DNA of 22,402 nucleotides from positions 1 to 22,402 of the forward strand of contig CAYVIZ010000017.1 in NCBI GenBank assembly GCA_964451715.1, in the 5' to 3' direction. Both the position numbers and the translations under genes were made by a program. Under the pieces are notes generated by a model. That model saw nothing but the letters and a program-made list of their open reading frames with translations. It was not told the DNA's origin and did not search any database. Source of the DNA: Tiamatella sp964451715 (GTDB lineage: Archaea > Thermoproteota > Thermoprotei_A > Sulfolobales > Acidilobaceae). This document shows positions 14,451 to 21,833 of the stretch, one piece after another (positions within the stretch are counted from its first letter, which is position 1; the number at the start of each line of letters is the position of its first letter).

Positions 14451-15229
14451 CCCTCTAACGCCTCCTTGCCCAGTTTTTTAACAGTATAGTAGCCGGCGGC
14501 CATGGTTGATGCTACCAGCAGAACAGTCAAAGCGCTCCCAAGGCCCCACTGGTCGCTTTCCAGGAACATGTAGTATAGTATCGTCCCGAACGTGTAAGTG
14601 TCCACATTGCCCAGCAGGGACGGTATAACGTAGTCGGACAGGCTCATCAACCCCACAAGCATAACCCCCACCGCTATACCAGGCATTGTAAGGGGTAGTA
14701 TTATGCTCTTGAAGATCCTCCCTGCAGAGGCCCCCAGACTCCGCGCTGCATCTACAGCGTTTCTAGGCACATTCGATACTGAAGCATATATTGGGAGGAA
14801 CATATAGGGGAGATAGTCGTACACCATGCCCATAAGCGTGGCCGTGAACCCAGGCCTGACTCCTAGTATGTACAGTATATTCTTCAACGCTATTGCTCGG
14901 AGCAGGAAGTCTATCCAGAAGGGTATCATGAATCCTACAAGGACAATGTACCTCTCCCTCACACCAGCCATCAAGCCTGCATACACGGCTGCAGGATAAG
15001 CCAGCAACAAGGTTATCAGCGTGGTTGAAAGGGCGAGCTTCAAGCTGGCAGCTAGAACCCTGAGATAAGTCCCGTGCAGCAAGGCTATATAGTTCGACAA
15101 GCCAGCACCGCTCCCCGTTTTAAAGCTATAAACAACAACATAGGCGAAGGGAGCGTAGAAGAAGACGACGAGGAAGACTAGGAAAGGCGCCGCGGAAGCT
15201 ATTATCCACTTACCCCTACCAACAGTCAT
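14438..15229 (-). CDS. potB: ABC transporter permease, PotB-like (polyamine-type)
   Basis: The first permease of the importer, 263 residues. It has an N-terminal helix (IIASAAPFLVFLVVFFYAPF), several further membrane helices, and the EAA loop with DAARSLGASAGRIFKSIILP followed by LTMPGIAVG. The start ATG overlaps the PotA stop as ATGA (15226-15229), and its end overlaps PotC, so the three are translationally coupled. PIYASVSNVPRNAVDAARS matches the PotB pattern of a periplasmic loop leading into the EAA helix. Confidence 0.87.
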   Translation of the reverse strand: MTVGRGKWIIASAAPFLVFLVVFFYAPFAYVVVYSFKTGSGAGLSNYIALLHGTYLRVLAASLKLALSTTLITLLLAYPAAVYAGLMAGVRERYIVLVGFMIPFWIDFLLRAIALKNILYILGVRPGFTATLMGMVYDYLPYMFLPIYASVSNVPRNAVDAARSLGASAGRIFKSIILPLTMPGIAVGVMLVGLMSLSDYVIPSLLGNVDTYTFGTILYYMFLESDQWGLGSALTVLLVASTMAAGYYTVKKLGKEALEGWES

Positions 15230-16251
15230 CCCGGAAGCACCCTTACATCACTCAACCTCCACCCCACCCTAACCCTTTCACCGCTCCTAGGCCTCCACCC
15301 GTTCCCCGCTCTCGCATACGCAGCTAGGATAACGCCGTCAACATCTATCTCCAGCCTCGTAAGAGGACCCTGGAAGAAAGCCTCCACTATCCTCCCCTCA
15401 CGCACCACATCAACCCTACGCGGGTCAGGGTTAACCTCCACATCCTCCAGTCTGAGCAGAGCCTTCGAAGACGCCGCGCCGTCGACGCCGAAGAAGCCTG
15501 CATCAGCCAGGTTCCCATCCCCGAAGAACGTGGCGACAAAACTATCCCTCGGGTTCTCGTAGACCTCCATGGGAGTCCCTGACTGGACTACGGCACCGTT
15601 CCTCATAACCACGAGCCAGTCACTAAGTATCATAGCCTCCGTCTGGTCGTGTGTAACGTATATAGTGGTTACACCCACCCGCCTCTGGAGCTTCTTGAGC
15701 TCTCTCAGAAGACTCCTCCTAAGCAGGTAATCCATATGCGATAACGGCTCGTCTAGAAGCAGCACCCGGGGCTCGAGTACCAGAGCCCGTGCAAGCGCCA
15801 CCCTCTGCTGCTGGCCCCCGCTTAGCTCGGTCACCCTCCTATTAGCGTAGACCTGGGGGTCTAGGTTCACTAGTTCCAGAGCCCATTTAACCCTCCTCCT
15901 AACCTCCTCTGCCGGCAGACGCCGTGCCTCCAACCCGAACGCTATGTTGCTCCACACAGTCATATGAGGGAACAGGGCAAGATCCTGGAACACCATGCCT
16001 ATATCCCTATTCTCCACGGGAATCCCTGTCACGTCTTCATCGTCGAATAACACCTTACCCCTGTCAGGGCTCTCTAAACCTGCTATTACCTTGAGCGTGG
16101 TAGTCTTACCGCACCCGCTGGGGCCTAGTATGGTCGTTATCTTCCCCTGCCTCGCCTCCAGATCGACGCCTCGGAGGGCGGGGGTGCCGCGGAAGCTTTT
16201 CCATATATCCACGAGTTTCACAGCGGCGCCCTTCAACAGCGGCACCCCCAC
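15226..16251 (-). CDS. potA: ABC transporter ATPase, PotA-like (polyamine-type)
   Basis: The cytoplasmic ATPase of the importer, 341 residues. Walker A is GPSGCGKTT (43-51), the Q-loop Gln89 is in IGMVFQDLALFPHMTV, the signature is LSGGQQQR (143-150), Walker B is LLLDEPLSHMD with Glu168, and the switch His201 is in YVTHDQTEAM. The C-terminal part past residue 235 is a TOBE-type domain, as in PotA, FbpC and MalK; it carries VEAFFQGPLTRLEIDVDG. The start is GTG 16251, nine bases after GGAGGAGAT, which overlaps the PotD stop region. GTG 16221 (VKLVDIWKSF) is an alternative. Confidence 0.92.
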   Translation of the reverse strand: MGVPLLKGAAVKLVDIWKSFRGTPALRGVDLEARQGKITTILGPSGCGKTTTLKVIAGLESPDRGKVLFDDEDVTGIPVENRDIGMVFQDLALFPHMTVWSNIAFGLEARRLPAEEVRRRVKWALELVNLDPQVYANRRVTELSGGQQQRVALARALVLEPRVLLLDEPLSHMDYLLRRSLLRELKKLQRRVGVTTIYVTHDQTEAMILSDWLVVMRNGAVVQSGTPMEVYENPRDSFVATFFGDGNLADAGFFGVDGAASSKALLRLEDVEVNPDPRRVDVVREGRIVEAFFQGPLTRLEIDVDGVILAAYARAGNGWRPRSGERVRVGWRLSDVRVLPG

Positions 16252-16258
16252 TCTACAG

Positions 16259-17464
16259 TTATCTCCTCCTAACGTATAGCGATACAGATAAAACCACTAT
16301 TACCGCCGATGCCAGCGCTGCAATATAAGCCGGGGAAAGGCCTCCCCCACTCTCTCCCCCGCTCGTCTCTCCGGTTAGTACCTTCAGCCTTATGTCCTCC
16401 AGCAGGTTCAGCATGTTCCCCGTCAGTACGGGGCTAGGGTACAGCTTGGCGTTGTTGGGAGGATAAACAGTGGGGTTTTCCAGTATCTCTTCAAGTTCAT
16501 CGTCATGGTTCTCCTCTGCGACCTCTTGGAGCAGGCTCTTCTTAACAGAGGAAGCATACCATACGGCTTTAACGTTCATGGCAGCTATGTCAGGCCTTAG
16601 CAGGAAGTTTATGAACTCCTCGGCCCCGGCGACATTCCCGGCGTCTCTGGGTATGACCATGTAGTCAACCCAGAACGTGGCCCCGTCCTCGGGGACCACG
16701 TACTCTATATTAGAGTTATTCTCTTGGACTACGAGTATATCGCCGTTCCACGCTTGGGCTAGGCAGAGCCGGCCCGCCGCTAGCTCTGGCATATACTGGC
16801 TTGCCCCATAGAAGCCTACTATGTAGGGCTTTACACTGAGCACGAGGTTCACAATGCTATCCGCGGTCTCCTTGTTCCAGTTAGCCTTATCGCTGGGGTC
16901 GAGGCCTAGCGCTATCATAGCAGGCTCCACAACATCACTGAACTCTGACAGGAGACTCACCCTGCCCTTATACTGTTTAAGCACCTCCGGGTCGAAGAAC
17001 TCCTTCCATGTCCTAGGAGGACTGCCTCCGCATTCCTTGTTGTAGGCGAACCCGGTGGTACCCCACATGTAGGGTACAGCATACTCCTGGTTAGGATCCG
17101 CTGGATGGTTGGCTATACGGGGATCCAGATTGGCGAGATTGGGTATCCTGTCCTTGTCCAGCTTATGCAGTAACCCCTGCTCCCTAGCCACAGCCACATG
17201 GGTATGGGCGATTATGATTAAGTCATACCCTTGCCCTCCAGCCTTCAGCTTAGGCCACGCCTCCTCCGCGCTCTCATACTCATCGTACACTACATGTATA
17301 CCCGTCTCCTTCTCGAACAGGTCTAGTACCCTGTAATCTATGTACTCGCTATAATTCAACACGTGTATAACGTTTTGCTGGGACCTGGCGGGCACGCTGA
17401 GGAGCGGGGAGATGAAGAGCATTGACAGTAATAGGACTGCGAAGACTCTCATAGCTCTCGCCAT
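16259..17464 (-). CDS. potD: Polyamine-type (PotD-like) substrate-binding protein with C-terminal membrane anchor
   Basis: The extracellular solute-binding protein of the pot-like operon, 401 residues. There is a signal peptide at about 1-28 (VFAVLLLSMLFISPLLS...ARSQ) with no lipobox cysteine. The two-lobed domain starts with IHVLNYSEYIDYRVLDLFEK, where Asn/Trp-Ser/Asp-Tyr/Tyr-Ile is typical of PotD. Further PotD hallmarks are YDLIIIAHTHVA, VPYMWGTTGFAYN, LAQAWNGD and FWVDYMVIP. A Gly/Ser-rich linker is followed by a C-terminal helix (ALASAVIVVLSVSLYVRRR), an anchor common for archaeal binding proteins. It is the first gene of the operon and eight bases before potA. A TATA-like TTATAAG (minus strand, about 17593-17599) would give a leader of about 100 bases. 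Confidence 0.92.
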   Translation of the reverse strand: MARAMRVFAVLLLSMLFISPLLSVPARSQQNVIHVLNYSEYIDYRVLDLFEKETGIHVVYDEYESAEEAWPKLKAGGQGYDLIIIAHTHVAVAREQGLLHKLDKDRIPNLANLDPRIANHPADPNQEYAVPYMWGTTGFAYNKECGGSPPRTWKEFFDPEVLKQYKGRVSLLSEFSDVVEPAMIALGLDPSDKANWNKETADSIVNLVLSVKPYIVGFYGASQYMPELAAGRLCLAQAWNGDILVVQENNSNIEYVVPEDGATFWVDYMVIPRDAGNVAGAEEFINFLLRPDIAAMNVKAVWYASSVKKSLLQEVAEENHDDELEEILENPTVYPPNNAKLYPSPVLTGNMLNLLEDIRLKVLTGETSGGESGGGLSPAYIAALASAVIVVLSVSLYVRRR

Positions 17465-17631
17465 ACTATTCGCACCCCCTCAAACAGTGGAGAGCAACGC
17501 GTAGCCTATGCATAGCCAGTAAGCTCGAAGAGAGAATAAACCTCCTCTGACCATGGTATTCCAACATATTCCACCCCCGACTCTAGCCTTAGCTTATAAT
17601 GTTTCGATAAAGGGTATTGACGGAGGGAGAT

Positions 17632-17641
17632 AATTTAAAAC
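17632..17641 (+). promoter_or_regulatory. TATA box of tRNA-Pro
   Basis: AATTTAAAAC lies 37-46 bases before the tRNA 5' end, consistent with a tRNA promoter with a short 5' leader. The 17465-17677 spacer otherwise holds the divergent promoter of the pot-like operon on the minus strand and no gene. Confidence 0.4.
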
Positions 17642-17677
17642 TTCACCTTGCATAGAAATACAACACGCTGGAGCGGA

Positions 17678-17787
17678 GGGGCCGTCGTCTAGCCTGGCTA
17701 GGATGCCAGCCTGGGGGTAGATCCCCCGAGATGCGGGGCGTACCGGAGCGCTGGTGGTCCGGGGTTCAAATCCCCGCGGCCCCACCA
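17678..17787 (+). tRNA. tRNA-Pro (GGG) with a 32-nt intron
   Basis: The acceptor stem is GGGGCCG (17678-17684) with CGGCCCC, A73 and encoded CCA (17785-17787). The D arm is GTCT...GGAT. The anticodon stem is CCAGC/GCTGG (3' strand 17750-17754), and the T arm is CGGGG-TTCAAAT-CCCCG. Removing 17717-17748 gives the loop CTGGGGC with anticodon GGG (17713-17715). The intron is at the canonical 37/38 position and folds on itself (ATCCCCCG with GCGGGG). The five-G run makes the exact cut ambiguous by one base. Confidence 0.92.
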
Positions 17788-17882
17788 TCCAGTTCAAACC
17801 GTAATACACCGTTCATACCAAGGTAACCCCTGCTCCTACCCCTTAACCATAGCCCGCGACAAAAATACTATGTGGTGGTTAA

Positions 17883-18392
17883 TTGGGCATCCTAAAACTA
17901 ATCCTAGGCTTCGACAAGAGAGACTATGAAGAGCTTAAGGAGAAGGCGGAAAACCTAGAACAAGAAAACAAGCTCCTCCTAGACAAGATACGAGGCTTAG
18001 AGGAATACGTATCCAAGCTAGAGAAGGAGCTCCTAGCCGTCAGACGCGTGTTGAATGAGCTCATAGAGGACGTGGAGGATCTCAAGAACAGGGTTGAAGA
18101 CATAGAGAGAAGCGAGGAGCAAGAGGAAGCCGAGGAGCAGCTGGGAGATGAATATCCCGGGCAAGCTGGTGCCGTGGAGGATAATAGCGTGGAGGACATT
18201 GAAGCAGTAGTGTTAGAATATATCTCCAAAGGCGTTACAACACCCACAGAGCTCGTGGAGAAGACCGGTCTAAGCAAGCACAAGCTGTACGACATCCTGA
18301 AAAGCCTGTCAGACAAAGGCATATTAACCAAGAAAAGAGAAGGCAGGAGGGTACACTACATACCCGCCGTCTCCTCCGAGATACAGGTATGA
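17883..18392 (+). CDS. Coiled-coil plus winged-helix DNA-binding protein
   Basis: A 169-residue protein with two parts. Residues 13-90 are a long, highly charged coiled coil (LKEKAENLEQENKLLLDKI and further heptads up to EDLKNRVEDIERSE). After an acidic linker, residues 104-165 form a winged helix: VEDIEAVVLEYISKG, VTTPTELVEKTGLSKHKLYD and ILKSLSDKGILTKKREGRR, a TrmB/MarR/ArsR-like arrangement with recognition helix and wing. It is probably a dimeric transcription regulator or chromosome-associated protein. The start is TTG 17883 with GGTGG five bases upstream. It is the last chromosomal gene before the integrated element and shows host-like codon use. The exact family is unknown. Confidence 0.8.
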   Translation: MGILKLILGFDKRDYEELKEKAENLEQENKLLLDKIRGLEEYVSKLEKELLAVRRVLNELIEDVEDLKNRVEDIERSEEQEEAEEQLGDEYPGQAGAVEDNSVEDIEAVVLEYISKGVTTPTELVEKTGLSKHKLYDILKSLSDKGILTKKREGRRVHYIPAVSSEIQV

Positions 18393-18507
18393 GTACATCC
18401 AAGTCATTTTCTTAACAAACCCCTCTTCCGGGGTCCATGCTCTAAAAATTCTCCCAACACGCCCGTCTCCTCTCACTCCATCTACCAGTATTTAAAATGC
18501 AAATATA

Positions 18508-19410
18508 ATGGTCTACCCGTTGATGAGTCTTAATGTAGGTATGTGGTGTATTGATCGGGTTTCCTCTGCTAGTGATAAGATTACTGTGGGAATGGTGATT
18601 GAATGCTGGTGCGGGGGGTGGGCTTCGAACCCACGCAGGCCTACGCCAACGGGTCTTAAGCCCGTTGTCAAACCCAAATCTGGTGATTCTTTAACGATTA
18701 GGGTTGAAGAAAGCATACTTGATGAGGGATTCTTCAACTATTGCATAACACGGGCTTCTAGGAGAACATGTGAAGAGTATGTAAGACGCCTCAGGGAGAT
18801 AGCTGGGGGGCGGGACTACAGGGATACTAGGTGGACGCGGACAGCATACAAGCTCTACCTGCGGTTCCTCTGCGAGACCGGGAGCGATGAGGCCTGCAGT
18901 GAGTATAAGAGGGTTAAGCTGAAGCCGAGCAAGCCAGACACGTATATACCTGGCGACGAGGAGATAAGGGAAGCATTGTCATCGGAGCTGGGTAGCTTCT
19001 ATAGTCTACTTGTGCAGTCCGGTCTTAGGGTGGACGAGGTTATACGCGTCTTGGAGACGCGGGATCTGGATATAGTCAGGCTAGACGGGTTCGTCAGGGT
19101 GAGGCTGGACTGGTGGCGTGGCCAGAAGAAGGCGTTCTGGGGCTACTTCCTAGACGAGCCCCGCATAGATACACCGCTCGTCGGCATATACAAGAAGAGG
19201 GAGAGGCTGGGGCTGATCCCGTTTAAATATGCTAGGAAGTGGATGGCGACCCAGCTGCTGAGACTAGGCTGCCAGGGCCTCGTAGTTGACTTTATCCAGG
19301 GCCGCGTGGAGAGGAACGTGCTCGCGAGGAACTATGCTAATCTCCTAGTATTAGGCGACGAGTGCTATGCTAGGTATGCTTCCTGGCTGCGGGGGTGGCT
19401 CCAGGGTTGA
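18508..19410 (+). CDS. int: C-terminal part of split SSV-type integrase, int(C)
   Basis: An archaeal tyrosine recombinase of the fusellovirus (SSV1) type. Numbering from ATG 18508: catalytic Arg174 in SGLRVDEV, Lys240 and Arg243 in KYARKW (the archaeal KxxR in place of HxxR), Arg266 in DFIQGR and nucleophile Tyr276 in LARNYANLL. The end, YARYASWLRGW, resembles SSV1 YKKYAEWLKGV. Residues about 34-54 are translated from the antisense of the tRNA-Leu fragment, exactly as attP lies within SSV int genes. The part after it, about 250 residues, is the length expected for int(C). Residues 1-33 show no likeness to an integrase N-terminus and are chromosomal sequence read in frame. The true N-terminal half should be at the other, unseen end of the element. 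On its own it is probably inactive, though a TATA-like box and ATG lie upstream. Confidence 0.9.
   Translation: MVYPLMSLNVGMWCIDRVSSASDKITVGMVIECWCGGWASNPRRPTPTGLKPVVKPKSGDSLTIRVEESILDEGFFNYCITRASRRTCEEYVRRLREIAGGRDYRDTRWTRTAYKLYLRFLCETGSDEACSEYKRVKLKPSKPDTYIPGDEEIREALSSELGSFYSLLVQSGLRVDEVIRVLETRDLDIVRLDGFVRVRLDWWRGQKKAFWGYFLDEPRIDTPLVGIYKKRERLGLIPFKYARKWMATQLLRLGCQGLVVDFIQGRVERNVLARNYANLLVLGDECYARYASWLRGWLQG
18607..18670 (-). repeat. Attachment site: displaced 3' half of tRNA-Leu (TAA)
   Basis: Read on the minus strand, the sequence holds the anticodon arm ACGGG-CTTAAGA-CCCGT (anticodon TAA), a short variable arm, T arm GTGGG-TTCGAAG-CCCAC, the 3' acceptor strand CCCCCGC, A73 and CCA ending at 18607. 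The D arm and 5' acceptor strand are missing: upstream (to the right) is integrase coding sequence. This is the duplicated 3' part of a tRNA gene left at one end by site-specific integration. The intact tRNA-Leu should lie to the right of the window on the same strand. Confidence 0.92.
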
Positions 19411-19616
19411 TTAGGATTCTCGTCGTACAGCCCGCCGACTCGAGGGGGCTGCGGCGTCTATGGCGTCTCCTGAGGCGGCATAGCGTGCTGGCGGTCGCCG
19501 TCGTGGTCGAGCTGGATGAGCCCCGGGCGGCTGGCGCGTTGGCTAAGGCGTATAATGCCCGGCCGGTGCAGCTGCCCCCCGAGCTGCTGCTGGTGGATGC
19601 TGGTGTAAAGCTCTAA
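19395..19616 (+). CDS. Small hypothetical protein, 69-73 aa, coupled to int(C)
   Basis: The frame overlaps the end of int(C). The first start is GTG 19395, but TTG 19407, which overlaps the int stop as TTGA, is more likely. The sequence IRILVVQPADSRGLRRLWRLL, then VLAVAVVVELDEP, AGALAKAYNA and LLLVDAGVKL suggests a small alternating beta/alpha fold, possibly a truncated Rossmann-like unit. No family is recognised. It is Leu/Ala/Arg-rich and lies in GC-rich sequence, where open frames can occur by chance, so the call is moderate. Confidence 0.5.
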   Translation: MAPGLIRILVVQPADSRGLRRLWRLLRRHSVLAVAVVVELDEPRAAGALAKAYNARPVQLPPELLLVDAGVKL

Positions 19617-19627
19617 TGCTAGAAGTC

Positions 19628-19637
19628 GAATATAAAA
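19628..19637 (+). promoter_or_regulatory. TATA box upstream of the 44-aa ORF
   Basis: AATATAAAAG lies about 40-48 bases before the GTG at 19676, placing transcription start near 19659. The short leader would contain the ribosome binding site GGGTGAC (19664-19670), five bases before the start. Together these make a complete small expression unit. Confidence 0.5.
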
Positions 19638-19675
19638 GCAGTAATCTCCTATTCATTCTATGTGGGTGACGGCTT

Positions 19676-19810
19676 GTGAAGACTGATTGCAGGAAAGCTC
19701 CCTGCCATAGCCCTGGGGAGCTCCGGAAAAGGGCCGAGAGGCCTGGTGTACATATAGACGAGATTATAGGGGAGATAGCCAAGGAGCTCTCTGTAAAAGC
19801 TGGACGCTAA
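19676..19810 (+). CDS. Small 44-aa protein, possible antitoxin-like peptide, convergent with relE
   Basis: GTG...TAA encodes MKTDCRKAPCHSPGELRKRA followed by ERPGVHIDEIIGEIAKEL and SVKAGR. It has a dedicated TATA box (19628-19637) and a well-spaced GGGTGAC ribosome binding site, which is why it is called despite its size. The 'ELRKRAE-x-x-GV-x-IDEII' phrase resembles the C-terminal helix pair of VapB/RelB-type antitoxins or ribbon-helix-helix proteins; this is weak. Its stop overlaps the relE stop by three to four bases in convergent orientation (19807-19810). It might be the antidote to that toxin, encoded opposite, or an unrelated element peptide. Confidence 0.5.
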   Translation: MKTDCRKAPCHSPGELRKRAERPGVHIDEIIGEIAKELSVKAGR

Positions 19811-20067
19811 TAGCACCGGCTCCTATGGCATATCTCTACTACTCTAACTATCCCTGCAGACTCTAGGATCCTATAGATTATCCTATAGTCGCCTATGCGC
19901 CTACGCCAGAAACAGTAATAGTGGCCCTTCAAATGCTTTGTATCCCCCGTCCTGGGATCCCGCTCTAACTCCTTTATTGCAAGCGCTAGTCTCATCCTTA
20001 TACTGGCTCGGATCCTCTTACTCCTTAGCAGCTTCGCAGGCTCCCGGTCAACCTCTACCCTGTACAT
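19807..20067 (-). CDS. relE: RelE/ParE-family toxin
   Basis: An 86-residue protein with the typical RelE fold order: YRVEVDREPAKLLRSKRIRAS, a helical pair, LERDPRTGDTKHLKGHYYCFWR, RRIGDYRIIYRIL and IVRVVEICHRSRCY. 'L-K-G...R...G-x-Y-R-I-x-Y' and the C-terminal 'HR' are the family's hallmark; RelE toxins are ribosome-dependent mRNA nucleases, while ParE relatives target gyrase. The ATG at 20067 lies 3 bases after the ATPase stop, so it is co-transcribed with the ATPase. No RelB-like antitoxin gene lies next to it on the same strand, which is unusual. Confidence 0.9.
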   Translation of the reverse strand: MYRVEVDREPAKLLRSKRIRASIRMRLALAIKELERDPRTGDTKHLKGHYYCFWRRRIGDYRIIYRILESAGIVRVVEICHRSRCY

Positions 20068-20070
20068 GGC

Positions 20071-21093
20071 CTAGTCTCCCCCTAGGAGCCCGGCCTCTTC
20101 AAGGATGTGTTTCCTGAGCCAGAGTCGCGTTCCCTCAGGGTATTCTATCGAGATGTTCGCGCCTCTCGACTGTATCCTCGCGTTCTCAAGCAGTCTACGG
20201 ACGACGTAGAGTACTGCTCCCTCATCGCAGCCTATGACAGTCTTATTCGCCCCAGTAGCGGAGTCACGGGCCGCGTCATCTCCCCCTATTTCTAGCTCCT
20301 GTATCCTCTTCAGCCACGCCCTGCGCTCCTCTACCTCTGCCTCTATGTTGTAGGGGTCGCCGTATGCACGGACGACGAAGGGGATCCCGTCCACCACGAC
20401 GACGGCGGTATATATCGCCTCTAGGAACTCCTGCAGCGTCCTAGCCATTAGCCTTTTCCTGCCTAGGCTCCTTAGAAGGGAGAAGGTGGGCCCTACATAG
20501 TCGGGGAGCAGCAGGCCCGCTATCTGCTTCCTGTCCACGCTGCTCTTAGGCAGGGCTTTAAGCACGTCTATATCCGCAGCCTCTCTAAAGGTCTTGTCTA
20601 TCAGGTGGTAAACCTGCGTTGCATGTATAGCTGTTAGCGCCCTGCTATACCCGTACCGCTCCCTCAGTATATGCCTTACCCTAACATAGAACTTGGACAC
20701 CTCGACGTTTGCGGCGCTAGCCGCCCGCCTGCCGTGCTGCCCCTCGCTCGCTACTGCGTCGTCGCTGAATATGAAGAGGTAAAGCAGCCTCGTCAGGTCG
20801 AGGGATGCGGCCATCTCCTCTATTATCCTATTGATATCGGTGGCGACGGCATAGACGTATCCTATGCTATACTCGTCCACCCCCTGCTCCACGACCAGAT
20901 ACCTTATAGTCTCCCCTAGAATGGCCTCTGCCCAGCTGGTCTTACCCCTGTTCATCGGCCCTATAAGCAGCATGGACCTGAAGGCGTTAGACACCTGTCT
21001 AGCTATATCCGGCTCGGGTGCGAGTGTCCTATAAATCAACCGTCTAACCTCGTCGCCGCCCTCTCTAACCGCCGCCCTCACCTTCTCAACCAA
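20071..21093 (-). CDS. P-loop ATPase of the integrated element
   Basis: A 340-residue protein with Walker A GPMNRGKT (45-52) and a likely Walker B LYLFIFSDDA with Asp111/Asp112. A polar sensor-like strand TAIHATQVYHLIDKTFREA follows about 50 residues later. The C-terminal third (EGAVLYVVRRLLENARI to RLWLRKHILEEAGLL) is helical and could be a winged helix. The layout recalls the additional-strand P-loop ATPases (HerA/FtsK, virus-packaging A32-like or Zot-like), so DNA or protein translocation is plausible; the exact family is not identified. It is third in a minus-strand cluster of tightly packed genes and is followed by relE three bases later. The frame opens at 21093; the start codon is not otherwise supported by a strong ribosome binding site. 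Confidence 0.75.
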   Translation of the reverse strand: MVEKVRAAVREGGDEVRRLIYRTLAPEPDIARQVSNAFRSMLLIGPMNRGKTSWAEAILGETIRYLVVEQGVDEYSIGYVYAVATDINRIIEEMAASLDLTRLLYLFIFSDDAVASEGQHGRRAASAANVEVSKFYVRVRHILRERYGYSRALTAIHATQVYHLIDKTFREAADIDVLKALPKSSVDRKQIAGLLLPDYVGPTFSLLRSLGRKRLMARTLQEFLEAIYTAVVVVDGIPFVVRAYGDPYNIEAEVEERRAWLKRIQELEIGGDDAARDSATGANKTVIGCDEGAVLYVVRRLLENARIQSRGANISIEYPEGTRLWLRKHILEEAGLLGGD

Positions 21094-21104
21094 GCCTGTC
21101 CACC

Positions 21105-21479
21105 CTATGCAACCAGGGGCTCCATACCCATGCGGAACAGGAGCCTGCTGAGGTATAGCGCCCGTATAAGCTCGCTGTACGCGTCTAGCGCCGTCTTGAC
21201 GTACCTGGAAGGATCCCCCGCCAGGGCGCCAGCCAGCTCGGCCAGGTTAGACTTGAGCGCCCCGGTATCCACACGCCCCGCCTCTTCCACGACGGGCAGG
21301 GCCATACTATACAATACGAGAACCGAGCCTATGAGGGCTTTAGCCCTGTGTATAGCCGGCTTCCTGCTCGCATCGTCGAAGTAGCGGGTCGCAATCTCAG
21401 CCACCCGGTCGATCTGCCTGGTCAATGCATACAGGTAATCCGTCGTCTCAAGCGGCCTACTCAACCACCTCACCCCCAT
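21105..21479 (-). CDS. Hypothetical all-helical protein, about 120 aa
   Basis: No family is recognised. The sequence is almost wholly helix-forming (YLYALTRQIDRVAEIATRYF, KALIGSVLVLYSMALPVVEE, LAELAGALAGD, LDAYSELIRALYLSRLLF), with short hydrophobic stretches but no clear membrane segment. It ends 11 bases before the ATPase gene and overlaps the preceding gene by up to 23 bases. A TTG at 21464, six bases after GGTGAGG, is at least as likely as the ATG at 21479. It may be a partner of the ATPase, judging only from operon position. Confidence 0.6.
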   Translation of the reverse strand: MGVRWLSRPLETTDYLYALTRQIDRVAEIATRYFDDASRKPAIHRAKALIGSVLVLYSMALPVVEEAGRVDTGALKSNLAELAGALAGDPSRYVKTALDAYSELIRALYLSRLLFRMGMEPLVA

Positions 21480-21810
21480 CCTCTAACCCACCGCTCTCGC
21501 TCAGCTCCCTGAGGAACGACTCATCAACCGGCAACCCGCTCCTGCACAGAACGTGCTTGACAAGCTCCCGCTTCTGCTCGGGCGGCCTGCCCCGGGGCTC
21601 ATACGCCCATCTGAGCCCTTCCCATGCGAAATACAGGTCCAACGCCGCCTCTAGGTCCCCGCAGTCGGATGCACCGGCGAGGTAGGGTGCCAGCTCGGCC
21701 AGCTCGCTACAGGGGCTATCCGGGTCGCCGCAGAGGACGCTGCGCAGAGCATGGACCAGCCTGTTCGCGCTCCTCTTCCCCAGCTCGTAGCTTGTATAGT
21801 TGAAGCCCAA
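21457..21810 (-). CDS. Hypothetical helical protein, 117 aa, first gene of ATPase cluster
   Basis: No family is recognised. It has a helical N-terminus (LGKRSANRLVHALRSVL), paired cysteines in LCGDPDSPCSEL, a Trp-rich centre (LYFAWEGLRWAYEP) and an acidic tail (SESGGLEDGGEVVE). The start is TTG 21810. A TATA box at 21834-21841 is about 26 bases upstream, so the transcript begins close to the start codon. It therefore heads a transcript running through 21105, the ATPase and relE. Confidence 0.6.
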   Translation of the reverse strand: MGFNYTSYELGKRSANRLVHALRSVLCGDPDSPCSELAELAPYLAGASDCGDLEAALDLYFAWEGLRWAYEPRGRPPEQKRELVKHVLCRSGLPVDESFLRELSESGGLEDGGEVVE

Positions 21811-21833
21811 CCCTGTGCACCCATATAATAAAT

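Noticed and set aside
17594..17809. 71-aa frame on the minus strand with GPRGFEPRTT
   Set aside because: It is the antisense reading of tRNA-Pro; this peptide pattern is a well-known artefact of tRNA T-arm sequence.
18513..18606. Box C/D sRNA left of the attachment site (TTGATGA at about 18520, GTGATAA at about 18574)
   Set aside because: No CTGA box D or D' at suitable spacing and the first C box has T instead of a purine.
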